The notes beneath the pieces are model-generated. The model searched no databases, was not told where the DNA came from, and was given only the letters and a program-made list of their open reading frames with translations. The translations under genes were made by a program, and so were the position numbers. A stretch of DNA of 64,000 nucleotides from Roseivirga sp. (GTDB taxonomy: Bacteria > Bacteroidota > Bacteroidia > Cytophagales > Cyclobacteriaceae): contig JAAWWF010000043.1 of the NCBI GenBank assembly GCA_021404565.1, positions 1 to 64,000 on the forward strand, written 5' to 3'. Shown in pieces: positions 9,610 through 21,400 of the stretch (positions are counted from its first letter, which is position 1; each line of letters opens with the position of its first letter).

Positions 9610-11982
9610 ATGTTAAGACATTTTATCCTGATCTTCTTCCGAAATTTTAAGCGTTATAAGAGTGCTTCTCTCATCAATTTGTTTGGTCTTTCCGTGGGCT
9701 TGGCCAGTACCCTGTTGATTTATCTCTGGGTAGATTATGAATTGAACATGGGTGACTTCAAGGAGAAAGACAGTGACCGACACTACCAAATCTTGCATAG
9801 CTACCGCACCTCAGAAGGCTTTCATACCAAAGCCAATGGTACTACCCCAAATCCACTGAGCGATGCCATGAATGAGGAGTTTCCCGAGATAGACTATGCT
9901 ATCCCGGTCATCTCTAAGGATTTCCACCAGGGAGTACTCTCTTTAGGCGAAAATAGTGTGAAGGCCATGCCTCAGTATGTAGGTCCGGGCTATTTCAATG
10001 TGTTTCCGGCCAATTTTATCGAAGGTGATAAAACCAATGTGCTGGCTGATAAAAATGAGGTGGTTATCTCAGAGCAAATGGCCATGAGCCTGTTTCAATC
10101 TACCAAAGCGGCCATGGGTAAAACGGTATCATTTAAAAACAACAAGGGCTTCGATGGCATTCATGTCGTAACTGGGGTTTTCAAAAGCTCTCGCAATAAC
10201 CTGGCCCAATTCGATCTCATTTTCAGCTACGAACTCTTCCGAGACAGAGACCTGATGAACTGGTACAATGGAGGCACCCAGGTGCACCTGGTAATGAACC
10301 CTGGTGTCGACATGGACAGCTTTAACGAGAAGATCAAAGGGTTCTTGGCCACCAAGATAAATAAGTCGAAAGACATGCTGTTTGCCCAGCGCTATTCCGA
10401 TCGTTACTTGTATGATAAATATGAAAATGGCCAGGCCGTGGAGGGTCGCATTGGCTATGTTAGGCTGTTCTCACTCATTGCTATCTTTGTATTGGCCATT
10501 GCCAGCATCAACTATATGAACTTTTCTACGGCCAAAGCAGCCAGAAGAGTGAAAGAGATTGGTGTGAAAAAAGCCATCGGTGCCGAGCGTAAAAACCTGG
10601 TACTGCAGCACTTCGGAGAATCTTTGCTCATGTCGCTGCTTTCTCTGGCCATTGCCATTGTCTTCGTGTTCTTGTTATTGCCCAAATTCAACGAAGTGAT
10701 TGACAAAGAACTGATGTTGGAGGTAACACCAGACATCATTACCGGTTTCCTGGCCATTACCATCATCACAGGTTTGCTCTCTGGAATTTACCCTGCTATT
10801 CACCTATCCGGTTTTAAAACAGTGGTAGCTTTGAAAGGAAAGATGGCTGGCGGCTCAGGGGCGCTGTGGCTAAGAAAAGGGCTGGTGATTTTCCAGTTCA
10901 GCATTTCAGTGATCCTGATTGTGTCAGTACTGGTTATATACAAGCAGATTGAATACATACAAACAGCTAACCTGGGCTATGAAAAAGATCACATTGTGAC
11001 TTTCACCAAAGAAGGTAAACTCAAGAAAGATTTTGAGGCCTTCCTTTCAGAGGTAAAAAAAGTACCTGGTGTGATGAATGCTTCTCAAATGAAAGGCATC
11101 CTCCCGGGTCGCATAGATTACTCGCAAGGTTTTCAGTGGAAGGGCATGGATAAGGATGAAGACTGGAAGATACGTTTCTACCAGATTCGCGGAGGTTATG
11201 ACCTGATTGAGCTATTGGGCATAAAAGTAAAAGAGGGGCGTGTCTTCTCAAGAGATTACCCTTCGGATAAGGATGCCATGATTCTGAATCAGGCCGCCAT
11301 TGATATAATTAAGTACGAAAACCCCATTGGCGAACGCTTCTTTGGCAACCGTAGGATGCACCAGATCATTGGAGTGGTTGAAGACTTTCACTACCAGTCA
11401 TTCAGAGAAAAAGTAGGCCCTTTTGTCTTCTCCCTAAGCGATAATGGAGACCACTTTCTGGTAAAAATGCAGGCGGGTACTGTGAGAGAAACTGTTGATC
11501 GGGTGCAGGAGCTGTATGAGTCATTTAACCCCGGTTACTCGTTCGAATTTAAGTTTATGGATGAAAATTACCAGGCTGTTTATGCTGAAGAAGAGCGCAT
11601 TACTGTATTGTCCAGGTACTTTGCCGGAGTAGCCATTACTATCTCTTGTCTGGGCTTATTGGCATTGACTGCCTTTAGCACCCAAAGAAGGTTCAAGGAA
11701 ATTGCGATCAGAAAAGTGCTGGGCTCCAGTGGGTTAGGAATCATCAACCTACTATCCAAAGAGTTTATTCTGCTCGTGGTACTGGCCATTCTGGTGGCCC
11801 TGCCGGTAGGCTATTACCTTATGCAAAGCTGGCTGGATAGTTTTGCCTACAGAATAAACCTCACGCCTATATACTTTATACTGGCAGGTTTACTCATGCT
11901 CATAGTAGCCTGGCTTACCGTAGTGGTACAAACCGCCCGTTCGTCTAAAGTAAATGTCTCTGAAAGTTTACGCGGAGAATAG
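9610..11982 (+). CDS. FtsX/MacB-type ABC transporter permease (duplicated)
   Basis: A 790-residue membrane protein with the common Bacteroidota layout. There is one N-terminal membrane helix (about 19-40, SLINLFGLSVGLASTLLIYL), a MacB-like periplasmic core (about 45-275), a first FtsX block of membrane helices (about 283-400, with RRVKEIGVKKAIGAERK), another helix near 425-445, a second periplasmic core, and a final FtsX block (about 680-780, with RRFKEIAIRKVLGSS). Proteins of this class work with a separate ATPase and mostly move peptides, lipids or antibiotics, or act in resistance. No ATPase is encoded in the window, so it must use one from elsewhere. Its place inside the NRPS operon suggests export of, or self-protection from, the product. 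That is inference, since such permeases are abundant in these genomes. Confidence 0.85.
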   Translation: MLRHFILIFFRNFKRYKSASLINLFGLSVGLASTLLIYLWVDYELNMGDFKEKDSDRHYQILHSYRTSEGFHTKANGTTPNPLSDAMNEEFPEIDYAIPVISKDFHQGVLSLGENSVKAMPQYVGPGYFNVFPANFIEGDKTNVLADKNEVVISEQMAMSLFQSTKAAMGKTVSFKNNKGFDGIHVVTGVFKSSRNNLAQFDLIFSYELFRDRDLMNWYNGGTQVHLVMNPGVDMDSFNEKIKGFLATKINKSKDMLFAQRYSDRYLYDKYENGQAVEGRIGYVRLFSLIAIFVLAIASINYMNFSTAKAARRVKEIGVKKAIGAERKNLVLQHFGESLLMSLLSLAIAIVFVFLLLPKFNEVIDKELMLEVTPDIITGFLAITIITGLLSGIYPAIHLSGFKTVVALKGKMAGGSGALWLRKGLVIFQFSISVILIVSVLVIYKQIEYIQTANLGYEKDHIVTFTKEGKLKKDFEAFLSEVKKVPGVMNASQMKGILPGRIDYSQGFQWKGMDKDEDWKIRFYQIRGGYDLIELLGIKVKEGRVFSRDYPSDKDAMILNQAAIDIIKYENPIGERFFGNRRMHQIIGVVEDFHYQSFREKVGPFVFSLSDNGDHFLVKMQAGTVRETVDRVQELYESFNPGYSFEFKFMDENYQAVYAEEERITVLSRYFAGVAITISCLGLLALTAFSTQRRFKEIAIRKVLGSSGLGIINLLSKEFILLVVLAILVALPVGYYLMQSWLDSFAYRINLTPIYFILAGLLMLIVAWLTVVVQTARSSKVNVSESLRGE

Positions 11983-12440
11983 TTAACAGTAAAATTTCAA
12001 AGTATAAGCATTCGACCTGCCATTATAGACCGATCCGGTTTCATAACGTCAGGCCGTTTTCTTTGCCTTGATCAAGAATCATCAATTGCCAATACTTATC
12101 TATTTACCGTATATAAGCACCCTGCCGTTCTTGTCCAAAACGCTTCGACTACTTCCTAAAAACTCGTTGAATTAACCAGAGTTCGACACAAGCGGGGCTG
12201 CTTTAGGCTGGCAACAAAACACACGGGACCTTTCGGGCAGTTAGCGCTGCCTATCGATCATTATTCATCTTAGTTAATCCTTGGCTGCAAGCATGGCAAC
12301 TCCCAGGCCGGGAGCCTCTTGAAGTACCACGAAAAACCCTGGTGGGCATGGCACAAAGTTACAGTGCCACACAAGATCACTCCCTTGTATAAGACTACCG
12401 CTGTCTCATGCATACCAATTGACCATAATAACCCTCATTC
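11983..12440 (+). other. 458-bp non-coding gap before NRPS-2
   Basis: No coding frame of useful length is seen on either strand. The first part is AT-richer; the second half is GC-richer and contains a 5-bp perfect hairpin at 12300-12314 (CTCCC, 5-nt loop, GGGAG) with no U-run after it, so it does not look like an intrinsic terminator. The gap is long for this operon and could hold an internal promoter or a leader acted on by the NusG-like protein, but I found no convincing promoter match. Confidence 0.45.
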
Positions 12441-15400
12441 ATGACTGAAAAAATAGAAAAATCTAACGTTGATGGGATTTTTGAACTTAGCATGGTTCAA
12501 AAAGGGATGCTTTTTCATTACCTGAAGGAGGATCAAGGCAATCTCTACAATGTCCAGTTATCCTTTAAAATTGAAGGCGATTTGGATGTGGATCTTTTCA
12601 AAAAGGCATTCGAAAAGGTGCAGTCGGGCAATGAGGTGCTCAGGTCTGTTTTTCGATGGGATAAAATTTCGAAACCCATTCAGATCGTACTGAAAGATTG
12701 CCCGGTAGATTTCACCTATCATGACCTTGTGCAAGAGAAGACAGAAGCCTCGTCTGAGTTTGTGGAACAATTCCTGATCGATGATCGCAATCAGCGTTTT
12801 GACCTCACTAAGCTGGTGTTGAGGCTGAATCTGATCAAGACCGAAGCACAGTCCTATCTGTTTGTAATTACCCATCACCATATTCTCTATGATGGTTGGA
12901 GCACGGGGATTTTACTAAAAGAGCTTTTTGTGGGCTATCAGCAATTGGCGGTAGGTCAGGAGCCCGGGCTTACCACCAAACCAAGCTATGAAATAGTAAA
13001 AACGGCCCTGAAAAAGGAAGTAACAGACACTGTAGATGCCAGCTATTGGGAAAACTACCTGAGTGGACATGAAGAGAGTGCTTCTTTACCAGAAGAAAAC
13101 CCCAAAAAAGGAAGTCAGGTCAACGTGGAGAAATTTCGATTGACCCATCCCCTGGATGAACTTGAGACTTTTGCCCGGACCCATAAAGTAACCAAAGCTG
13201 CGGTGCTTTATGCCGCCTATGGCTTGCTGTTGCAAAAGCACAACGATGCGTCTGACGTTACCTTCGGCACTACGGTTTCCAACAGAAACTCTAGGGTCAA
13301 AGGTATGGGGCAGTTTATGGGTAACTTCATCACCTCTATTCCTTTGAGGCTACGAAATCAGGAAGGCAGTACCTTGCTTGAAGTGGTGAAAGGCCTCAAT
13401 CAGGAGCTAATCGAGAGAAATCCATACCATCACTCTTCACTCTACGAGATTAATCAGGCCCTGGGACTCAAAAGCGGTGAGGCCCTGTTTGATACTACTT
13501 TGGGTATTGAAAACTACCCACTTGATGAAGGCCTTCTCAATGCCATAGATGGGCTGTCTATCGCCTTGAATTCGGTATATGAGAACACCCATGTTTCACT
13601 GGCGGTTACTGCCATTTTTCGTGATAGCCTGGAATTGGAGTTCAATTACAAGCAGAATGTACTCAGTGCTGGTTTTGTGGCTTCAATGGCCCATCACTAT
13701 TGCACCATTCTAAACCAAATCACCTCACAGCCCGATCAGAAGGTAGAGGCATTGGACCTACTTTCCGAAAAGGAAAGCCATCAGTTGCTTCACGAATTCA
13801 ATAACACTGAAACCGACTATCCTTCAGAGAAGAGCTACATCGACTTATTTGAAGACCAGGTGGAGGAAACTCCAGATGCTTGTGCTTTGGCATATGGAGA
13901 AAGTCGTGTTACCTACCGTGAGTTAAACCAGCGAAGCAATGCGCTCTCGCTAAGACTGAAAGCAGCTGCAGGAGATGACGTGCTGGCAGCTCTCTATGTC
14001 CACCCATCCATTGAAATGGTGGTCAGCATTTTAGCTATCTGGAAAGGAGGCCTGGCCTATTTGCCGCTCGACCCAAACCAGCCAAAAGCCCGGTTGCAAG
14101 CCATGCTGGAAGACAGCCAGTGCCAGCTTTTGCTCACCACCACCGCTGATGAAAACGAACTCTCCTTTGCAGGGCAAAAACTACTGATTGATGAAAATGA
14201 CTCAGACGATGTCAATGAAATGCCCCCCTTACAAAGAAGCCCAGATCAGCTGGCCTATGTGATCTACACCTCGGGAAGTACAGGCAAACCCAAGGGGGTG
14301 AAGATAAAGCATGGCAACCTGGTGAACTATGTTAGCTGGATAAAAAAGGAGCTGGAATTAGGCGCTACTGATAAGGCAATATTGACACTTAACTATGCCT
14401 TTGATGCGGGTTATACCACCCTATTTCCAGCACTGGTTTGCGGGGGAGAAATTCACCTGATTCCCCGATCACTGATCTATTCGGCCGAAGGTTTGGTGGA
14501 CTATGTGTCGCAACAAGGCATTAGTTTTATGAAACTCACGCCTTCTTTATTCAAAGCGTTTATCGGTGCGGGTAATTTCGGCACAGTGCACCTGGATGGA
14601 CTCAAACACGTCCTTTTGGGGGGAGAAGCCATCATGGCAGCAGATGTGGAGAAAGCCGCATCGCTCTATCCTCACATCGGCTTCATCAATCATTACGGCC
14701 CATCCGAAACCACCATTGGTTGTATTACTCACCCTATTGACATGGGTGAATTCGATCATTTCAAAAACAGGCCTGTCATAGGAAAGCCCATTCATAACAG
14801 CCAGGCCTATGTGCTCGACAGGCATGGTAAGCCCTTGCCAATCGGGAGCAAAGGAGAGCTGTACATTGGAGGAGCAGGGGTTGGCCTGGGCTACCTGGGC
14901 AATCAAAAGCTCACCGATGAACGATTTCTTGATAATCCTTTTGTGCCCGGAGGCCGAATGTACAGAACCGGAGACATGGCCCGATGGCTTGCAAATGGTA
15001 CCGTAGAGTTTTTAGGTAGAACCGATGAGCAAGTGAAGGTCAGAGGCTACCGCATTGAATTGAAAGAAATACAAAAGCCTCTGGCCGCTTACGATGCCAT
15101 TGAAGAAGCAGTAGTGGTAACCAGAATCAAAGACGATGAAAGATACCTGGTGGCCTACTATCAGGCTAAATCCGCTGTGGAGGCGACAGTGCTCAGGGCA
15201 TATCTGCTCACCAAATTGCCCGCTTATATGGTGCCCACGCAATTTGTGCACCTTGAAGAGATTCCGCTCACAGTTAATGGAAAGGTAGACAAAAAGCAGC
15301 TGCCAGGACCAGAGATCAAGCCTCCGGCTGCGAGATTGACCACAGCCAATCAAACAGAAGAAATCTTGCTAAACATCTGGGCTGAAGTGCTCGGCCATGA

Positions 15401-18400
15401 TAGCATCAGTACCGATCAGAATTTTTTCGATGCTGGAGGTGACTCGCTCAAAATGATCACCATGTCTTCCAAAATCAGTAAGTTTTTCAAAAAAGAAGTT
15501 TCTGTAACCAACCTTTTTGCCCATCCCACCATTACCGAGCTGGCCCGCTTGGTTGGCCCGGAAGAAGTGGCTACAAACCGAGCGACTCGAAAGATGAAGA
15601 CAAAGAGCCAAAACAATGGAAAATCCGCAAATGAGTCTAATGACATTGCAGTGGTAGGCATTGCTGGGCGATTTCCCGGTGCGGCCAATGTGGGTGAACT
15701 TTGGGAGAACCTGAAAGCGGGGGTAGACTCGGTACAGCGGGAGATCAAAGAAACTGAGCAGGGAGGTATTATAAAAGCCAAAGGCATTTTGGAAGGAAAT
15801 GACATGTTCGAGGCCTCCTTCTTTAACTATACTCCGGATGAAGCCAACCTCATGGATCCTCAGATGCGCATCTTTCACGAATGTAGCTGGGAAGCCCTGG
15901 AAGACGCGGGCTATGACCCGTTTCAGTATGAGGGTGCCATCGGTTTGTATGGAGGTGCATCGGTTAACCCTTTTTACACACCAGCCATCGGCCAGGACAA
16001 TCACGAAACCTGGATGGAAAACTGGCAATCCCATATCTATTCTACTCACGATTACCTCTGCTCACGAGTCTCCTACAAACTGAACCTGAGAGGACCAAGT
16101 GTTAACATTGCTACGGCCTGTTCTACTTCTTTGGTCGCCATAGACGCGGCCTGCCGCGACTTGCAGGACGACCGTTGTGACATGGCCTTGTCAGGTGGAG
16201 TATCGCTTACTTTTCACGACACGGAGGGCTATAAGTACAAAAAAGACATGATTCTGTCTCCTGACGGCTACTGTAGGGCCTTCGACAAAGGTGCGGCCGG
16301 AACTGTAGGAGGAAATGGCGTGGGCATTGTGGTGCTCAAGCGACTCAAGGAGGCCCTCAGAGATGGGGACAACATTCACGCGGTCATCAAGGGGAGTGCT
16401 GTTAACAACGATGGCATACAGAAAGTGGGTTTCACAGCCCCCAGCATAACGGGGCAAGCCGAAGTGATTCAGTCGGCCATTCATAATGCCAATATTGACC
16501 CCGAATCGATCTCCTATGTAGAAGCACATGGCACGGGTACCTTACTGGGTGACCCGATTGAGATGGAAGGACTCAAGCGAGCCTTTGATTCTAAAAAAGA
16601 AAATTTCTGTGCCATTGGCTCTGTGAAGACCAACTTTGGCCATTTGAATGCCGCAGCAGGAGTCACGGGCTTTATCAAAACCGTTTTATCGCTTAAAAAC
16701 AAACAGATCCCGCCAAGCCTACATTTTGAGTCACCCAATGAAGCACTGGGCATTGAAAACAGTCCTTTTTACGTAAACAACAAGCTAAAAGACTGGCAAA
16801 GGAACGGAACCCCAAGGCGAGCGGGCGTGAGCTCATTCGGCATTGGCGGTACCAACGCCCATATTATTCTCGAAGAGGCTCCCGAAAGGATCAAAGTCTC
16901 TGAAAGCAGAGACTACCAGCTAATGGTCTTATCGGCCAAAACCCAGGCAGCCCTGGACCGCAACATGGCCAACCTGAAGCTGCACCTTGAGGCCCACTCC
17001 GATGAGTCATTGGAAGACATTGCCTACACCCTGAATCAGGGTAGGGCGCATTTTGATTATCGGAAATCCATCGTCTTTGAAAACCGTGAGCAGGCGATCG
17101 ATCAGCTTTCGAAAAGGGACGGGGCCAACCAAAAAGGCCCAGCCAGGCACTTTGAAGATCAGACAATTGCCTTCATGTTCCCCGGCCAGGGAGCGCAATA
17201 TCTCAATATGCTTCGCGACCTCTATGATGGTGAAGCAGCATTCAGGGAAATGGTTGACGAGTGTTTTGATCTGGTGAAATCGGTGGCGGGCAAAGACCTG
17301 AAGCCCATAGTTTTTGGCGATCCCGATCCTGATGGAGAAAACCTGATCAACCACACGGAGTTTACTCAGCCTTTGCTCTTCATCATGGAGTATGCCTTGG
17401 CGCGTCTGTTGATAAAATGGGGCATACAACCCGATGTGATGATAGGTCATAGCATTGGTGAATACGCAGCGGCCTGTATCAGCGGGGTTTTCTCATTAAA
17501 AGATGCCTTGACACTGGTGGTGAAAAGAGGCGAATTGATGCAGAAACTACCTACTGGCTCAATGCTCAGCCTGACCATGACTGAAGAGGAATTGAAGCCC
17601 TTCCTGGCAGAGGCACCAACGCTCTCGCTGGCAGTATCGAACAGCACCAAATCTTGTGTGGTTTCTGGTCCTCACGAGGCGATCGACTTTTTCCAAAAGC
17701 GTATGGAAATGGAGGGCCATAAAGGCAAAAGAGTGCAATGCTCTCATGCATTCCATTCAGCCATGATGGATGGAATGCTTGGAGAATTTACGGCTGTAGT
17801 AGATGCCATGGACCTGCAAAAACCACAGATACCTTTCATCTCTAACCTTACAGGAGTTGAGGCAGAAGCTGAGGAGGTGACGACCGCTAGTTATTGGGCA
17901 CAGCACTTGCGTGGGACCGTGCGGTTTTCGCAGGGCATTGAGACACTCATGGCTAATAAAAAGACCTTGTTTATTGAAAGCGGGCCGGGCGGCATCCTCA
18001 GCTCACTGGTACATGCCAACAAAGAAAAGGGAACGGGTCATCACACAGTCAACCTCGCGAGGCACCCAAAAGATCAGAAGAATGACTGGCAATTCCTGCT
18101 CTCTGCCCTGGGTGAGTTGTACCTGAAGGGGGGCATCATCGATTGGCAGGCTTTTTACGCTCATGAGTCACGTCTAAAGGTATCGTTGCCTACCTATGCT
18201 TTTGAAAAAATCCAATACCCGGTAAAAACACAGGCATTGGTGAGTCCGCAAGCAACGCAACAGCCGCTGGTGCGTATCGATGATGTTGCTGAGTGGTTCT
18301 ATGTGCCCTCCTGGAAGATGCTGCCGCTGTTTGCGAACGAGTCAGCTACGAAACCGGGTGCCACCAACCTTATTTTTATGGACGGGGCCAGCCTGGGCCA

Positions 18401-21400
18401 GTCGCTGATCAACCATTTTGAGAGCAAGGGTGACAAGGTAATTCAGGTGAGCAAAGGAGCCGCCTTCAAGGCCAACAGCGATACGACTTATCAGCTCAAC
18501 CCTGAGAAAGAAGGCAACATGAAAGCCTTGTTTGAACATTTGGCTGAGCAGGGCGTGACAGTAGACCGCATCATCTATGGCTGGTCTGTTGGAATGCAGG
18601 AAGAGGCCAATAACAGCTTCTGCCACCTGGTAGAATTGGTGCAGGCAGTCACGGCCAATACGGCCAGTTTGAACATGCAACTGGTATTATTGACCAATGA
18701 CCTGCAATCCGTACTGGGTCATGAAAACCTTGACATTGCCCAAAGTACCTCCACCGCATTGCTCAAAGTAATTGGTCAGGAATATCCGGGCATTACTACC
18801 AGTCAAATTGATGTAATGCAGTCTGAGTCAAACAATAAGGGACTCATTGATGCGCTTTACCAGGAAATTGCCCACCAGCAAGCTGGCAAAACAGTTGCCT
18901 ACAGGAATTCACGCAGATGGGTGCAGGTATTTGAGCAGTTATCCACAGAGCTGTGCGATAACAGCAGCCTGCTTCGCAAAAAAGGTGTCTACCTCATTAC
19001 AGGAGGCTTGGGCGATCTGGGATATCACTTGTCCAAATACCTGCTCAAAACCACGGAGGCCAGGTTGATACTGACCGGTCGTAGAACCCTGGGGGGGAAT
19101 GATGAGGCTAAGTCTAAGAAATTAAGTGAACTGCAATCACTCGGTCAGGTGATATACATCGCTTCCGATGTGACTGACCTGGAAGCCATGCGGCAAGCAG
19201 TGGCCCAGGGCGAAGAGCATTTGGGAGCCCTTAATGGGGTGATTCATGCGGCAGGGATGGTCGGGGAAGACTCCAAAGATTTTATCAAAAACCTTAACCG
19301 CAAAGTGATTGATACTCAGCTGGCTTCCAAAGTAACAGGAACCGCTGTGTTGCAAGAAGTGCTTGGTAAACGAGCACTGGATTTTTGTATCCTCACTTCT
19401 TCCATTTCCACCATACTGGGCGGTTTGGGATTTGCTGCTTATGCTTCGGCCAATGCTTATATGGACCATTTTGCACAAGCTTCGGGAGAAAACTGGCTCA
19501 GCGTCAATTTCGATGGGTTGAATTTGGTCGGAGGCACCGGGGAAGGCATTGATGCGGAAGAAATAATAACTGTCTTCCACCAGCTGTGGTCCTTCCTGCC
19601 CTTGCCGCAGGTGGCCGTTTCGGTAGCCGATTTGAATGAGCGACTGAATACATGGGTCTACCAAGCAGAGGCAGCCGGAGCCATGGAAAGAAGTCCGAAA
19701 GCTGCGGTAACTCAGGAGGCAGCACCTGCTGCCGTGGTGGCAGACAGCGAGCTGAGCATGGAAGATGCCTTGCTGGCCCTCTGGCAAAACTTCTTTGGCA
19801 CTTCAGAAATTTTCCCGGACGACAGCTTCTTTGCAATTGGTGGTGATTCGCTGAAGGCCCTGAGCATGATTGACCGTATCCAAAATCAGTTTGGCGCGGC
19901 CCTTTCAGTGGAGCAGCTCTTTGCCAACCCCACCATTTCCGAACTTTTGCTGCTGATTACCCCTGCCATAGAAGAAGTAACCATTGAACCGGTGGTGGAG
20001 GAAGTAAGCACTTCCATTCCAAAAGCACCGGTAAAGGACATTTACCCACTCAGCTCTGTTCAGCAAAGACTTTACTTCCTCAATGAATTCGACCAGGATC
20101 TGCTGGCTTATAACATGCCCATGGTACTCACCCTGGAAGGGACATTGGACCCAGCTCGCCTTAAGTCCGCCTTCAATGCACTGGGTGAACGCCATGAGAG
20201 CCTCAGAACTTTTTTCGATGTAGTAGAAGGAACACCAGCACAAAGAATACTGGCAGGTATTGATTTCAAAATTGAACATTACGAGGCCACTGAGGCCGAA
20301 GTGAAATCAGTCATTACCGACTTTATTCGGCCTTTTGACCTCAGTAGGGCACCTTTAATGCGCATTGGTCTGATTCAAACAGCGCCTGAGGCACACACTC
20401 TCATGGTAGACATGCATCACCTGATCAACGATGGGGTCTCTCGTGATGTGCTCGTCCGTGACTTCATGGCCCTGTACAATGGAGAAGCACTATGCCCACT
20501 CCAATTGCAGTACAAGGATTATGCAGAATGGCAGCAAAGTGAAGGCTTGCAAGAGGAGATATCCAAGCAAAAGGACTTTTGGCTAGACCAGTTTGCAGAA
20601 CAGGTGGAAACCCTGCAGTTACCACTTGATTTTGCCAGGCCTGCCATCAAGAGTCAGGTCGGTGATCATGTGCAATTTGACTTAAGTCCTGAACTGACGC
20701 AGCAACTAAAGGCCATTGCCAATACAGAAGGGGCCACCATGTTTATGGTGCTACTGTCGATTTACAACATTTTGCTATCCAAGCTGAGCCTTCAGGATGA
20801 CATCGTGGTTGGAACCTCAACGGCCGGTCGCCACCAACAAGCTCTGGAAGACATCATCGGGATGTTTGTCAAGACTATTCCATTGAGAAACCGCCCTGAA
20901 GGGGAGCTTACCTTCACTGAGTTTTTGAAAAATGTCAGGACGCAGGTCATTCGTTGCTTCGACAATCAGTCTTACCCTTATGAAGACCTGATTGGTGCAC
21001 TCAACATCGAGCGCGATACCAGCCATAACCCACTGTTCGATGTCCTGTTCTCCTATGAGAACTTTTCAAAGACAGACCTAAGCTTGCCCGGACTCAGCCT
21101 GAAGCCTTATGACTTTAAACATACCGATGCTAAGTTTGACCTGACGTTAACGGCCGGAGAAAAGGAGGATGGCTCGCTCTACCTGGGCTTAAATTACAGT
21201 GTTGGCCTATTCAAAAAACCCACGGTTGAAAGATTTGCCCGATACTTCGAAAACATTGTTAAAGGGGTAACGGCTAATGCAGAAGTCAGGCTCAAAGACA
21301 TTGAGGTATTGACCGATGAAGAGCGAAACCTGCTCTTGAGCAAATTTAACGTTACAGCACTGGATTATGCTGATAAGGATACACTGGTTTCTCTTTTCGA

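Noticed and set aside
12300-12314. Hairpin CTCCC/GGGAG as a terminator before NRPS-2
   Set aside because: The stem is only 5 bp and no U-run follows.
15369-16049. 226-aa minus-strand open frame inside NRPS-2
   Set aside because: It overlaps the PCP and KS coding sequence and has no family features. Many similar shadows occur along the long NRPS genes.
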